A DNA stretch of 64,000 nt. Origin: Candidatus Sulfotelmatobacter sp. Lineage in GTDB: Bacteria; Acidobacteriota; Terriglobia; Terriglobales; Acidobacteriaceae. The translations under genes were made by a program, and so were the position numbers. The notes under the pieces are model-generated. The model did no database searches, was not told the origin of the DNA, and saw only the letters and a list, made by a program, of their open reading frames with translations. Location: positions 1 to 64,000 of the forward strand of contig JAOAPI010000113.1 in NCBI GenBank assembly GCA_025462865.1, read 5' to 3'. Shown in pieces: positions 7,782 through 17,225 of this stretch (positions are counted from its first letter, which is position 1; every line of letters begins with the position of its first letter).

Positions 7782-9533
7782 CTAGTCAAGGCCGACGCGG
7801 CGGACCAGGTCCGCAAACCGGGGGTCATTGCGTATGGGATCAAAAGGGGGGTGCACCTTGAGGAATTGCAAAAGATTTGATTGTTCTTTGTAGCCTTCCT
7901 CGAGCCAGAAAAATGTTCGGTCATATTCATCTAAGCCAAGATAAGCTGGTACGAAAGCGGCAGCGGGAACGTAGCCTGTCTGTTTGCGACGCTTCAATTC
8001 CTCAAGCAGGCGAAGCGCGTCGGGGCGGCGCCCAGCCTGGGCGTAAGCGTGGACCAAAAGGCCCATGATGGCCGGGCTGTGCTCCGAAGCGGAAACGCCT
8101 TTTTCCAGCACTGGGACCGCTTCTTCCGAATGATGATTGGCGATCAGTGTAAAGCCGAGGATCCAAAGAGCGAATGCGTCGTCTGGTCTGGCCGCCAGCA
8201 CGCTGTGCAACTCCTGGGCGGCCTCGTCGTAACGGCGGGAATAAAACAACATCCAGGCGAGGTCGGAACCTGAGATCGCAAGTGGATCAAGCTCGCGGGC
8301 TCGACGACATGATGCCACTGCCTCCTCCGTGCGCCCTTGACTTACGAGCCAGTAAGCAAATGCTGAATGAGCCTCGGCGTTGTTTGGGCTCAATTCCAGA
8401 GCCCGCCGGTACGCCGCTTCGGCTTCCGCCCAGCGCCACTGCTGCTGCGCAATGTTGCCGAGAAGGACGTGCGCTTCCACCAGATCCGGATCTAGCTCCA
8501 GGGCTTTTCGGGCCGCTGCGGTCGCCCTCGGCCGCTCGTTCTTGGCTACACCTCCAATGAACACGGTGGCGAGCTCCGAATACGCATTGGCCAACCCCAT
8601 GTAACTGGGTGCAAAGGTCGGATCCTTCCTGATGGCTTCGTTGAAATAAGCAATGCTCTGGTCTGCGGTGGTCCTGTTGATGCTTTGAGCGAGGGCATAT
8701 TTGCCCTTCAAATAGTTCTCGTAGACGTCCGGGGAGACAGGACGCACGGCTGCCAGCCGATGGTGTTCCTCGCCGCTGACCGTGACTTCGACCTTTCGCG
8801 CGATTGCCTGTGCCACGTCGCTCTGCAGGGCGAGCACGTCGCGTAAGTCGCGGTCATAGGACTCGGACCAGAAGTGTTCATCGGTGGCGGCGCGGATCAA
8901 CTGCGCATGAACGCGGATCTGGTTTCCCTCCCGCATCACCGACCCTTCGACCACAGCATCCACCCCGAGGGTTTTGGCAATCTCCGGCACTAAGAGCTGA
9001 GTGTCTTTGAAGCGCATAACCGAGGTGCGGGAGATGACACGCAGATTGCGGATGCCGGCAAGGCGTCCAATGAGTTCTTCGGTCATGCCGTCGGCAAGAT
9101 AGTCCTGTGCAGGGTCGCCGGAGAGGTTTTTCAGAGGCAATACTGCTAGTGAGTGAATATTGGCGGCGGCGAATCTTTTCGAAAGTCTCTCGCGCAAGCC
9201 CGTGGTGGTGAAAGCTAAGAGCGCCAAAACCGCAGCGCCCGTTAATGCAGCCAACAACCACGGTCTGAAGCGCTTATCGTCCTCCGGTGCTGGTTCCGGC
9301 GACTCCAAGCGCTGACGTCCAGTTTTCCACCAGACATCAATCTCTGCCTTATGCGCATAGACCGAGGCCTGTTTCTTGTGCATGTGCCGGTGCACTGGCA
9401 TCCCCTCTTGCTCCCAGCGGCGGACGGTCCGTTCATCACGCTTCAAATAAGCAGCTATTTCTTTCCAGGAATCCAGGCGTTCGATGCTGGAGGATTCCGG
9501 AAGAGTGCCCGGTTGCTGGGTTTTACTGGCCAT
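7782..9533 (-). CDS. HTH one-component regulator with TM and TPR domains
   Basis: A 583-residue protein typical of Acidobacteriota. An excisionase/MerR-like helix-turn-helix (about 21-72, SWKEIAAYLKRDERTVRRWE), one membrane helix (about 92-112), a FlgO/TolB-like domain found C-terminal of regulator HTHs (about 123-245; AVLPLKNLSGD, LADGMTEELI), then a TPR array (about 260-570). The HTH is cytoplasmic and the TPRs outside, so it probably couples an envelope signal to transcription. The ATG at 9533 is chosen; an upstream in-frame start would add 32 unlikely residues. It is divergent from the haloperoxidase gene, which may be a target (inference). Confidence 0.85.
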   Translation of the reverse strand: MASKTQQPGTLPESSSIERLDSWKEIAAYLKRDERTVRRWEQEGMPVHRHMHKKQASVYAHKAEIDVWWKTGRQRLESPEPAPEDDKRFRPWLLAALTGAAVLALLAFTTTGLRERLSKRFAAANIHSLAVLPLKNLSGDPAQDYLADGMTEELIGRLAGIRNLRVISRTSVMRFKDTQLLVPEIAKTLGVDAVVEGSVMREGNQIRVHAQLIRAATDEHFWSESYDRDLRDVLALQSDVAQAIARKVEVTVSGEEHHRLAAVRPVSPDVYENYLKGKYALAQSINRTTADQSIAYFNEAIRKDPTFAPSYMGLANAYSELATVFIGGVAKNERPRATAAARKALELDPDLVEAHVLLGNIAQQQWRWAEAEAAYRRALELSPNNAEAHSAFAYWLVSQGRTEEAVASCRRARELDPLAISGSDLAWMLFYSRRYDEAAQELHSVLAARPDDAFALWILGFTLIANHHSEEAVPVLEKGVSASEHSPAIMGLLVHAYAQAGRRPDALRLLEELKRRKQTGYVPAAAFVPAYLGLDEYDRTFFWLEEGYKEQSNLLQFLKVHPPFDPIRNDPRFADLVRRVGLD

Positions 9534-9766
9534 GGAGGTCCGGTCGGGGGAGAACGTGGTGAGGATTGTAGCCCAGACTGCTGGACAATCCCAACCCCTG
9601 TTTTTACCGGGCCGGGCAATGCCGGGCATTCGCAGCCTGTCCGCCTTTGTCTATTGCGGGCTTGTCCTGCTCGCTTTATGGTCGCCGGCAGACCCAGGGC
9701 GTTGCGCTGTGATCCCCCACTTCTGTTTCGCGCTAGGGAACGATTTGCCATTCAAGGAGACTAAAG

Positions 9767-10999
9767 ATGAAGATAGCTCGTTTCACCCTTTCGCTTGCCG
9801 TCGCACTGCTACTTGCTGCTTCCCTAAGCGCGCAGAACGTGGTCTCGCAATGGAATGCAATTGCCTCTACAGCCATTGTCGTCAACGCCAAGGAAGGTCC
9901 CGCCGCTTCGGGGGTGTGGTTTGCCTATGTGCATTTAGCCGTATTCGACGCAGTGAATGCCATTGACCATCGTTTCCAACCTTACCTGTTTACCTCCAAT
10001 CCACCCGCTGGGGCGAATATGGACGCTGCGGCTATTGCGGCGGCCCATTGGATTCTGGTGAACTACTTCCTCTCCCAGCAGCCGACCTTGGATACAGAGT
10101 TTGCCACGTCGTTAGCGGCAATCTCCGATACCGCAGCCAATATTGCGGCAGGCCGCTCCGTGGGGGAAGCTTCGGCACAGGCACTGATCACCGCTCGGGC
10201 CAATGATGGTTTGTTGGCCAATGTGTCATACACCCCGCCGGTAGGGCCAGGTTACTGGTTACCAACGCCACCCTCTTTCGGACTTCCGGTGACCCCGTGG
10301 CTTGGGCAGATGGTGCCGTTCACCATGTCAAGTCCGGCACAGTTCTTTCCGGACGAGGCCCCGTACGCTCTCGACAGCCAGCAGTGGATTGATGACTACA
10401 ACCAAATCATGACTCTCGGTGCTCTCAACAGTACCGTCCGAACCGCACAGCAAACCGAAATCGGGCTTTTCTGGACAGAGCACACCGGGCAGCAATACGC
10501 ACGCGCTTTTCAGAATCTAGCCACGCAGAAAGGCCTTCAAACCTCAGACACGGCGCGGATGATGGCCATGTTATGGGCGGGATATGCTGATGCCGGCATC
10601 GGCTGCTGGAATGCGAAGTTTACCTTTAGTGCCTGGAGGCCTGTGACCGCAATCCCAGTGGGAGGAGGCAACTCAGCTCTCACGGCTGATCCAAGTTGGT
10701 TGCCGCTGGGAACTACTCCCAGCCATCCAGAATATCCGGCCGGACATGCCTGCGTGACCGGCGCGGTTTCGACGATTCTGGCGGGATTTTTCGGGACTCC
10801 GAAACTGGCATTTACTGTCGATAGCCTGGTCACTAACACAACTCACTATTTCAACGGCACCAGCGACTGGACGCACGAAGTTGAGAATGCGAGGATCTAT
10901 GCCGGATTCCATTATCACCACTCGGTGATTCAGGGAAGGGTCTTGGGGCTAAAAGTCGCGCATAACTTAACGCAGCGATACTTCGGAAAAGCGCGCTAG
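9767..10999 (+). CDS. secreted vanadium-dependent haloperoxidase
   Basis: A 410-residue PAP2-fold enzyme with an N-terminal signal peptide ending SLSAQ (about residue 23). The vanadate pocket is complete: K284 and R291 in KFTFSAWRP, HPEYPAGH with H327, and ARIYAGFHYHH with R376 and H382. Such enzymes oxidise halides with H2O2, or act as acid phosphatases; halide preference cannot be read from sequence. It is exported, and is divergent from the HTH-TPR regulator. RBS AAGGAG lies about 10 bases before the ATG. Confidence 0.9.
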   Translation: MKIARFTLSLAVALLLAASLSAQNVVSQWNAIASTAIVVNAKEGPAASGVWFAYVHLAVFDAVNAIDHRFQPYLFTSNPPAGANMDAAAIAAAHWILVNYFLSQQPTLDTEFATSLAAISDTAANIAAGRSVGEASAQALITARANDGLLANVSYTPPVGPGYWLPTPPSFGLPVTPWLGQMVPFTMSSPAQFFPDEAPYALDSQQWIDDYNQIMTLGALNSTVRTAQQTEIGLFWTEHTGQQYARAFQNLATQKGLQTSDTARMMAMLWAGYADAGIGCWNAKFTFSAWRPVTAIPVGGGNSALTADPSWLPLGTTPSHPEYPAGHACVTGAVSTILAGFFGTPKLAFTVDSLVTNTTHYFNGTSDWTHEVENARIYAGFHYHHSVIQGRVLGLKVAHNLTQRYFGKAR

Positions 11000-11049
11000 A
11001 GTCTTCCGAGGATGCAGGAGAATTAACTTCTAGCCTGACGTGCTTCTTT

Positions 11050-11100
11050 AAGTGTTTATAGAGCGGCGCCCCTGGGCAACCGGGGGCGCGTGCTCACCCA
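11050..11100. other. GC-rich hairpin between convergent genes
   Basis: GCGCCCC (from about 11066) pairs with GGGGGCGC (about 11081-11088) across TGGGCAACC. It lacks a T-run, so if it terminates transcription from either side it is not a canonical intrinsic terminator. Confidence 0.5.
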
Positions 11101-11117
11101 AGTTTCATTTCATGAAT

Positions 11118-11744
11118 CTATTCCAACGTCGAACCCAGCACCTGATACCGATACTTTTTCCCATCCCAGTAGACGACGGAAGAAGTTTGTTCGCCCTCGC
11201 CCTTTTCTTCCATGTAGACGCCGAGCACCGTTTTTTTCTTGAGCGCCAGCCTTTTGACGGTAAGAGTTTTATAGGGCAAGTTGATCAGCAGAAACTTGGA
11301 CTTGGTTTTGTCGGAATTCCAGGCTTCCGGTGCCACGCCGTGAACGATGAGCAGAGATACTCCTCTGCGGTCCGGCGCATCGGAGGCAAATGTCGATGTG
11401 ACTTTAACTTCGCCAAATCCCAGGAAGCTGTTATAGGGATCGGCCACGAGGAAGCCGTACTCCGCCTGATCGGCCATAGGATTCTTACAACGGGCAGCGA
11501 CCACCAGGTCGTCCACCCCGTCGCCGTCGAGATCACCGACAAATTGCGCTGGGCCTGCCAGCAGCGAACAGTTATCGCCAAATTCTTTGTGAATGTACTC
11601 ATCGGTCACCGCAGGTACGGGGGACTTGGCGCGCGCCGGTGGCGGTGGTAACGGCTTCTTTTCAGCAACAAGCGTTCCGCACATGGCAGCAAGCGTGAGT
11701 GAAATGAGGAAAGGGCGGAGAACTGCGACTCGGGAGAACGACAT
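11118..11744 (-). CDS. secreted FG-GAP-like hypothetical protein
   Basis: A 208-residue exported protein with a signal peptide (hydrophobic to about residue 27, LVAEKK). After a proline-rich linker comes VGDLDGDGVDDLVVAA (about 69-84), a calcium-binding DxDxDG motif of the type seen in FG-GAP/VCBS repeats. Only one such motif is seen, so it is not a full propeller. The C-terminal half contains YWDGKKYRYQ. It is convergent with the haloperoxidase. Function unknown. Confidence 0.7.
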   Translation of the reverse strand: MSFSRVAVLRPFLISLTLAAMCGTLVAEKKPLPPPPARAKSPVPAVTDEYIHKEFGDNCSLLAGPAQFVGDLDGDGVDDLVVAARCKNPMADQAEYGFLVADPYNSFLGFGEVKVTSTFASDAPDRRGVSLLIVHGVAPEAWNSDKTKSKFLLINLPYKTLTVKRLALKKKTVLGVYMEEKGEGEQTSSVVYWDGKKYRYQVLGSTLE

Positions 11745-11912
11745 ATCATTACTCTAGTCCCGATTTTTCCTGCGGGGTATATACAGAGAGGATAACCAGT
11801 GACCAAGGTACCCTGTTTCCCGCCCGAGATTTTAGTGTAGATGACGGGTTGACCGGTTCGCAGCATGGTAAGGCCACGCCCCTCTTACCCAGTCCGAATT
11901 GCGAAACCGACG

Positions 11913-12914
11913 CTATTTCCGGAAGTGGTCCCAACCTCGTGGCTGGAGTTCGTTGCGAGAGCCGTCCGGCCTCGTCAGGAGGATCTTCGTGCCACGCGTG
12001 ATTCGCCCGATCCTTGTGATCGGGATACCAGCAATTCGGGATGGAATGCGCTTGGCTCGTTGCGCAGTGAACAGCAGTTCGTAATCTTCTCCCCCGTGCA
12101 GGGCAAACTGCAGATCGACATCCTGCGCCGGTTTGCCAATTCTAGCTCGGGGGATTAAATTCGACTCGATCTCTGCTCCAACACCACTTTCTTCGCAGAG
12201 ATGCGCCAGGTCGGTCGAGAGCCCATCGCTGCTATCGATCATGGCGGAAGCCAGAACTTTCTTGCGCAGGATGTGGCCCAGTTCGATACGCGGCTCGGGG
12301 AAAAAATGCCGCGTATAGTCTCGCGCATTCGGTCTTCGATTTGGCTTCTTCCGCATTCCTTTCTGCATGTTCCAGACTGCGGCCGCCGATCCGCCCAACT
12401 CACCGCTGACATAAATAAGATCGCCAGGACGTGCTCGCGAGCGCAACACAGCTTTACCTTTAGGGGCGGTGCCCACGACAACGATGTCCGCCAGAATTCC
12501 ATTCGGCGACTCGGCCGTGTCTCCGCCCGCCAGGGTGACGCCATATCGCTCGGCCAAGTTGATTAAGCTGCGAGCGAAGCGGTCCACCCAGCTCCGTGTC
12601 AAATCGCGCGGAAGAGCCAGCGACAAAAACGCGGCGACCGGATCGCCCCCCATGGCGGCGATGTCGCTCAATCCTCGCGCCAGGCACCGGTGTCCAACTG
12701 ATTCCGGCGAGTGCCACTCGCGCCGGAAGTGAATTCCCTCCAGGGAAAAATCGGTGGTGATCAGAGTATCCTTTTCCTCGCCCCGGCCCCTCGTGAGTCG
12801 CAGGATGGCGCAGTCGTCTCCAATTCCCGTGACGACGGCAGGATTTTTCGTAGATCTTGCCAAGCGACGAATTTGAGCGATCAGCGCTTTTTCCGCAATC
12901 ACCACGACAATCAA
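11913..12914 (-). CDS. thiL: thiamine-monophosphate kinase
   Basis: A 333-residue AIR-synthase/ThiL-fold ATP-dependent kinase making thiamine diphosphate from thiamine monophosphate. Diagnostic motifs are GIGDDCA (30-36), ITTDFSLEGIHF (52-63, metal and phosphate contacts), GLSDIAAMGGDP (81-92), AGGDTAESP and IDSSDGLSTDL. Length matches the family. The frame opens with TTG at 12914 and has GTG codons three and four positions later. No good RBS is seen, so the start is uncertain by a few residues. No other thiamine gene is adjacent. Confidence 0.93.
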   Translation of the reverse strand: MIVVVIAEKALIAQIRRLARSTKNPAVVTGIGDDCAILRLTRGRGEEKDTLITTDFSLEGIHFRREWHSPESVGHRCLARGLSDIAAMGGDPVAAFLSLALPRDLTRSWVDRFARSLINLAERYGVTLAGGDTAESPNGILADIVVVGTAPKGKAVLRSRARPGDLIYVSGELGGSAAAVWNMQKGMRKKPNRRPNARDYTRHFFPEPRIELGHILRKKVLASAMIDSSDGLSTDLAHLCEESGVGAEIESNLIPRARIGKPAQDVDLQFALHGGEDYELLFTAQRAKRIPSRIAGIPITRIGRITRGTKILLTRPDGSRNELQPRGWDHFRK

Positions 12915-13455
12915 TATAAGCGATGCTGAACTTCCTGCCGAATGGTCTTTCCGAACTTGAAAAAGCCAAATTGCCTGCTAGCCCACGCCCCGCTTGTAGC
13001 GCCAGGAAGGGGATTTCAGGGTTCCGCACTGCATTCACTGGCGATAGAGACCCGACATAGGCCGCTTGGCCAATGTGCCCACCTGCCCACTTGCTCTGGT
13101 AACAACCGCGCGTACGCCTCTGATTACCCTGCCTTAAGTAACTTCTAATGGCCTTCCGCATCGTTGACAGGGGGAACCCGGTTTGCTACCTTTTACCTGA
13201 CATTCACAAACACTCTGGCCGAGCGTAGTTTTGTACTCTTTGGACAAGCTTAAGTTCTGCATTCTGTGGGAATTGCAGACGACTAGGTTTTCAGCTTGAT
13301 CCTCGGTTCATTAGAGAAGGGCGCGTTAAGATTTTTCCATTCCCAAGATGGGAGCGCAGCCCGAAGTATCAGGCGATCCGAACAGGCTTTCTGCAACCTC
13401 AGAACTTTGCCTGGAATTCCGGCCCTGATTATTCAAGGCGAAAGAAGGACGGCAT
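12915..13455. other. intergenic region with probable sigma-70 promoter
   Basis: About 540 bases without a credible gene between thiL and the M23 peptidase gene. It holds a good promoter candidate at 13164-13192 (listed separately), leaving a ~260-base untranslated leader for the M23 gene. The leader has no riboswitch signature that I can name. Confidence 0.5.
13164..13192 (+). promoter_or_regulatory. candidate sigma-70 promoter
   Basis: TTGACA (13164-13169), 17-base spacer, TACCTT (13187-13192). The -35 is consensus and the -10 is moderate. It points at the M23 peptidase gene 264 bases downstream. Confidence 0.5.
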
Positions 13456-14367
13456 TTGCATAAGCGTTTTTACATCCTATTCGTGGCTCGCGGGGACGAT
13501 GGACAGTTGCGCAAGATCTCCATTCCTGTCCATTACCTGTATGTGTTCGTAGTCGGGGCCGCCATTGGATTTCTCAGCCTCACCGGCATTGCCAGCTCTT
13601 ATGCCCGCATGCTGCTCAAGGTTTCGCACTACAACGAACTTCGCACCGAAAAAGAGCAGTTGAGGGATCGTTATTCACGGCTGGAAGAGGTCGCCAAGGA
13701 GCGCGATGTTCAGGTCGCTTCTTTGGGTTCGATTGCCAGTGAAGTATCCGCTCTCTATGGGTTAAAGTCACAGCCCACGCTTGTGACGGCTTCGCAGCAG
13801 GAAATTCAGGATGCCGACGTCACTTCTTCTCTGGATCAGCTGAGCGCCTTGCGCACCTCCGCTCTTACCGGCGCGGCTACGGTTGGCATCAGCCTGGGGA
13901 TGACCCGCAACGCCACGACTGCTGACTGGTTCCGAGCCAACTCCGCCCCGAATCTCTGGCCAATTGATGGCCAAGTCACTGCTAGCTTCGGTGAGCGAAT
14001 CGACCCGTTCAATGGAGAAGGCGCATTTCACAGCGGTGTGGATATCGGCGGCGCATACGGTCACGCGGTGATCGCGCCGGCCGACGGCGTTATCACGTTC
14101 GCGGATTTCCAGGGCGGCTACGGCAAGCTCATCACCATGGACCATGGCCACGGCATTTCCACGCGCTACGGCCACCTCTCGGGCTTTGCAGTCACTCCCG
14201 GACAGTCGGTTCATCGCGGCGACACCATAGGCTATGTTGGCCTCAGCGGTCGCTCCACCGGTCCCCATCTTCACTACGAAGTGCGCATTAACGACACTCC
14301 AGTAAATCCTTACAAGTACCTCCGCATGACTATCGCGCACAGCGGCGGATTCCAGCCCGGCAGCTAG
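13456..14367 (+). CDS. M23 peptidase (LytM), coiled-coil membrane anchored
   Basis: A 303-residue peptidoglycan endopeptidase of the LytM/M23 family. One membrane helix (about 27-47) is followed by a coiled coil (about 57-100) and a catalytic domain (about 165-290). The zinc ligands are present: H192 and D196 in FHSGVDIG and H273 in GPHLHYEV. H240 in RYGHLSG is the conserved extra histidine. It probably acts in the periplasm on cross-links during growth or division. The start is TTG at 13456, preceded by AAGGAC at a good distance. Expression is likely from the promoter near 13170. Confidence 0.9.
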   Translation: MHKRFYILFVARGDDGQLRKISIPVHYLYVFVVGAAIGFLSLTGIASSYARMLLKVSHYNELRTEKEQLRDRYSRLEEVAKERDVQVASLGSIASEVSALYGLKSQPTLVTASQQEIQDADVTSSLDQLSALRTSALTGAATVGISLGMTRNATTADWFRANSAPNLWPIDGQVTASFGERIDPFNGEGAFHSGVDIGGAYGHAVIAPADGVITFADFQGGYGKLITMDHGHGISTRYGHLSGFAVTPGQSVHRGDTIGYVGLSGRSTGPHLHYEVRINDTPVNPYKYLRMTIAHSGGFQPGS

Positions 14368-14547
14368 TACCCAGTTCTCCGTTTGTCCTTCTTTCGGCAG
14401 CTAGCGATGCCCTTGCACTCTTTCCGTCGCTGGACTACGTTCATTGGAACGAAAATGGAAGTTTTCAGTCCCTGTTTCTAAGTAACGGCGCGAAAGAGCG
14501 CTTTCGCTGAGAACTGAGAACTGAGAACCGGGACTGTGAACTGAACG
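14368..14547. repeat. intergenic short-word repeat
   Basis: The region upstream of cysE contains GAGAACT words in tandem (about 14508-14545: GAGAACTGAGAACTGAGAAC, then GTGAACTGAAC) and the palindrome GAAAGAGCGCTTTC (about 14491-14504). It belongs with similar low-complexity runs at 15300, 15905, 15985 and 17130. Confidence 0.6.
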
Positions 14548-15294
14548 ATGATCAGTTTTTACCAATCGGTCCGTGAAGACGTTGCGACTGTCTTCGAGTC
14601 CGACCCGGCTGCGGGCTCCTATCTTGAGGTCCTCATTTGCTATCCGGGACTGCATGCCGTCTGGGCTCATCACCTGAGCCACTGGCTGTGGCTTCATGGC
14701 ATGCACTTCCTGGCAAGACTCAATTCGCAATTTGCGCGCTTTCTCACTGGCATCGAAATCCACCCCGGTGCGGAGCTCGGGCGACGTCTCTTTATCGACC
14801 ACGGGATTGGCACAGTGATCGGCGAAACCGCCATTGTCGGCGATGATGTAACTCTCTACCAGGGAGTAACGTTGGGCGGAACTGGGAAGGAGCGGGGGAA
14901 GCGTCACCCTACGGTGGGCAACCACGTTTCAGTAGGCTCAGGCGCGAAGCTCCTAGGCAACATCACGGTAGGAGATAACGTCCGCGTGGGTGCGGGTTCA
15001 GTAGTGCTGCGAAGCGTGCCCGCCAACTCGACCATCGTCGGCGTGCCGGGACACATCGTTCTGCGCGACGGCAAACGCGTGGTCATTACGGACCCCAAGG
15101 ACATCCGCGATCCACTCTCGGACGTCATCATCAAACTGGCGGCGGAACTGCACGAGCTGCGCGAGAAGTTTCAGCGGCACTCGCACGAAGCGCTTGGCGC
15201 CGAGCCGGATGTATCGATCGATGAAGAAAAATCCACTCCGAACATCTCTCCACAGGAATTGTTTCAGGACGACTATCTGGACTTTCAGATCTGA
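14548..15294 (+). CDS. cysE: serine O-acetyltransferase
   Basis: A 248-residue left-handed beta-helix acetyltransferase that makes O-acetylserine from serine and acetyl-CoA, the first step of cysteine synthesis. An N-terminal helical part (1-70) precedes hexapeptide repeats with [24 protein letters not shown] and [11 protein letters not shown]. Catalytic His is the H in the IDHG motif (about residue 90). The long hydrophilic tail (205-248) is more variable than in E. coli CysE. cysK is not adjacent. Confidence 0.93.
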   Translation: MISFYQSVREDVATVFESDPAAGSYLEVLICYPGLHAVWAHHLSHWLWLHGMHFLARLNSQFARFLTGIEIHPGAELGRRLFIDHGIGTVIGETAIVGDDVTLYQGVTLGGTGKERGKRHPTVGNHVSVGSGAKLLGNITVGDNVRVGAGSVVLRSVPANSTIVGVPGHIVLRDGKRVVITDPKDIRDPLSDVIIKLAAELHELREKFQRHSHEALGAEPDVSIDEEKSTPNISPQELFQDDYLDFQI

Positions 15295-15297
15295 AGT

Positions 15298-15392
15298 GCA
15301 GTGGCCAGTGGTCAGTGGCCAGTGATCAGCAAAAGCAAATCCGCAAGCTGTGTGGTTTTTTTCAGAAACTGATCACTGGAACTGGCAACCGC
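15298..15392 (+). terminator. hairpin-forming repeat downstream of cysE
   Basis: CAGTGGCCAGTGGTCAGTGG and CCAGTGATCAG (about 15299-15330) can pair with CTGATCACTGG (about 15369-15379) across an A/T-rich loop with a T-run. It lies between the convergent ends of cysE and the next gene and probably ends both. Confidence 0.55.
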
Positions 15393-15788
15393 CTACTGCC
15401 TCAAACCCATCCAGCTCTCCGAGACCACTAGCGAGTTCCCCGGATTGTGCGGATCGTATTTCACGGACGTCGGGAGCCCTAATCGGCAGGAATGTAGGTT
15501 GATCCACTGGCGCAGGTAGGTAACATCCTGCGAACATTCATAGGACACGCCTGCGACGTCATACTTGTAAATCAAAAGGATGGCGGCATGATGGCCGTCG
15601 CTCTGGGGCATTTCCTGCACGTCGATAACGGTTCCGTCGGTGATGCGACCGATACCATCGAGCCAAGTGCGGCGTTCGCGTTCCAATTCCGCCGGCCCCT
15701 TGGCCTTGCGCCGCAAGAGCGCATACGCGCCAATGGCAACAGCGGTTCCCCCAGCAACCAGCAGCGAATAAAGTCGCAATGAATCCAT
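15393..15788 (-). CDS. membrane-anchored DUF3592-like protein
   Basis: A 131-residue protein with one N-terminal membrane helix (about 5-24, SLLVAGGTAVAIGAYALL) followed by a basic linker and a small beta-rich domain resembling DUF3592 (AAILLIYKYDVAGVSYEC, KYDPHNPGNSLV). Function unknown. The ATG at 15788 places the helix at the extreme N-terminus; one at 15836 would add 16 Ala/Ser-rich residues and cannot be excluded. Confidence 0.65.
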   Translation of the reverse strand: MDSLRLYSLLVAGGTAVAIGAYALLRRKAKGPAELERERRTWLDGIGRITDGTVIDVQEMPQSDGHHAAILLIYKYDVAGVSYECSQDVTYLRQWINLHSCRLGLPTSVKYDPHNPGNSLVVSESWMGLRQ

Positions 15789-15894
15789 AGGAAAGAATGA
15801 TGATGAGGCAGCCGCTGCCGCCAATTTGGTTTTCATTAACAGAATATGATGGAAGCGCCCTGTGCGGAAGTAGGTGCGCGGTTACCGAGGTGCG

Positions 15895-16019
15895 AAGCTG
15901 TGGAAATCTAAGAGCAGTGACTGGTGGTTAGTGGGCAGTAGACGTGATTCATGAAACTACGCTCGCGGAAGACGATTTCGTTACTGGCCACTGATCACTA
16001 ATCACTGACTACTGTTTTT
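15895..16019 (-). repeat. inverted short-word repeat beyond 16020-16463 gene
   Basis: CAGTGACTGGTGGTTAGTGG (about 15913-15932) and TGGCCACTGATCACTAATCA (about 15988-16007) face each other as imperfect inverted repeats around ~55 bases. On the minus strand the structure follows the next gene's stop and may terminate it. Confidence 0.5.
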
Positions 16020-16463
16020 CTACTTCTGCTTGCAGACAAACTCCCGGGTCATCGCTCCGAAGTCACCTTCCGCCACCTGCCCAAACTGATCGTCGCGGTG
16101 AGCCTTTTTGCTGACCACGATTTTGCCGCTGCGGTCACGCGAATAAAACCATTCGGAATTCGTCACCGCACTTCCGCTGGAGCAATTGAAGCGAACCCGC
16201 GCACGAAGTTCCACGAAAGGGCCCCCTTGCGGCAACTTGGTAGGCTCTTTGTATTCAATGCGAACCCAGGCAGTGCGCAGGCCGTTCTTCTGCGCTGTGA
16301 TTGAGCTGATCAAAACCTGATCGCCCCCTGGTGTTGCTCCGATCGTTCGCCAGTCGCCCGCAGCGAATGCCGCTAGTCCGACGAGCAAGACGGGGGCTAA
16401 CACAACGGCTACGGATATGGACAGCCCTCTTTTTATCGGTGACACGGATAATGGCATAAGCAC
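16020..16463 (-). CDS. secreted surface-adhesin E-like hypothetical protein
   Basis: A 147-residue protein with an N-terminal signal peptide or anchor (hydrophobic about 14-35, SVAVVLAPVLLVGLAAFAAG). The rest resembles small secreted proteins of the surface-adhesin E type: W at the start of the domain, a predicted run of beta strands, and a Cys pair (N-C-SS and FVCKQK) likely to form a disulfide. Family assignment is by pattern only. It is expected in the periplasm or on the surface. Function unknown. Confidence 0.6.
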   Translation of the reverse strand: MLMPLSVSPIKRGLSISVAVVLAPVLLVGLAAFAAGDWRTIGATPGGDQVLISSITAQKNGLRTAWVRIEYKEPTKLPQGGPFVELRARVRFNCSSGSAVTNSEWFYSRDRSGKIVVSKKAHRDDQFGQVAEGDFGAMTREFVCKQK

Positions 16464-16590
16464 GCCGGAGACACTTTGTTACAAAAACCGATTTCTGTCA
16501 ACTACAGGCAGATCTTAGAATCGTTCGATAAAAGTCCGCAATAGCGGGCAAATCGTCTGCTATCGTTATCTGCATTGAGGAGTAGACCAG

Positions 16591-17127
16591 ATGGAAGTTC
16601 TTCACCTCACGAACATCGACTCGGCGATTGGCCCGCTATTCTTAGCGGCTTCCGATCGAGGACTGGTTGCGTTGGAATTCGACGCCCGCTTGCCGGGACA
16701 GCAATCGATTCGCCCTAATCCGCGACATCTTCGTGAAGAGCATCACGACGTCAGATTCGAAAACGCTTCTTGCTCGATGCAGCGGTACGCTGATGAACTC
16801 GAAGAATATTTCTCCGGTAAGCGTCGTGAGTTCAATTTCCCGCTCGATCTTCGCGGCACGGATTTCCAGCTTGCCTGCTGGCGAGCTCTGCTGGCGATTC
16901 CTTACGGAGAAACCCGGACCTACGCGGACATCGCCCGCGCGGTCGGAAAGCCAAACGCGTTTCGGGCCGTCGGGATGGCCAATAATCGCAATCCCATCGC
17001 AATCGTCGTTCCCTGCCACCGCGTGCTCGCATCTGATGGCACACTCTGCGGCTATGGCGGCGGGCTCGATGTGAAGCGAAAGTTGCTCGAACTCGAGGGC
17101 GCGCTGACAGGAGTGCTGGCGGCATGA
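16591..17127 (+). CDS. ogt: methylated-DNA-protein-cysteine methyltransferase
   Basis: A 178-residue suicide DNA-repair protein that removes alkyl groups from O6-alkylguanine. The acceptor Cys142 is in IVVPCHRVLASDG. The recognition helix YADIARAVGKPNAFRAVG with its arginine finger R125 is intact. The N-terminal ribonuclease-like domain is present, but there is no Ada regulatory domain. GAGGAG lies at ideal distance before ATG 16591. Confidence 0.93.
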   Translation: MEVLHLTNIDSAIGPLFLAASDRGLVALEFDARLPGQQSIRPNPRHLREEHHDVRFENASCSMQRYADELEEYFSGKRREFNFPLDLRGTDFQLACWRALLAIPYGETRTYADIARAVGKPNAFRAVGMANNRNPIAIVVPCHRVLASDGTLCGYGGGLDVKRKLLELEGALTGVLAA

Positions 17128-17225
17128 AAATTGCTGACTTCTGATTGTTGATTGCTCATTGGAAAGCCCATTCGCTTCGTGATTTTCAATCGACAATTAA
17201 AAATCAGCAATCCACAATTCCTTCT
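17128..17225. repeat. short-word inverted repeat (ATTGCTGATT type)
   Basis: TGATTGTTGATTGCTCATTG (about 17141-17160) and CAATTAAAAATCAGCAATCC (about 17194-17213) are imperfect inverted repeats between ogt and the permease gene. The annotated-looking upstream extension of the permease frame runs through this repeat and is therefore not trusted. Confidence 0.55.

Noticed and set aside
17145-17225. N-terminal extension of the APC permease
   Set aside because: Encoded by an inverted short-word repeat, hydrophilic and without an RBS.
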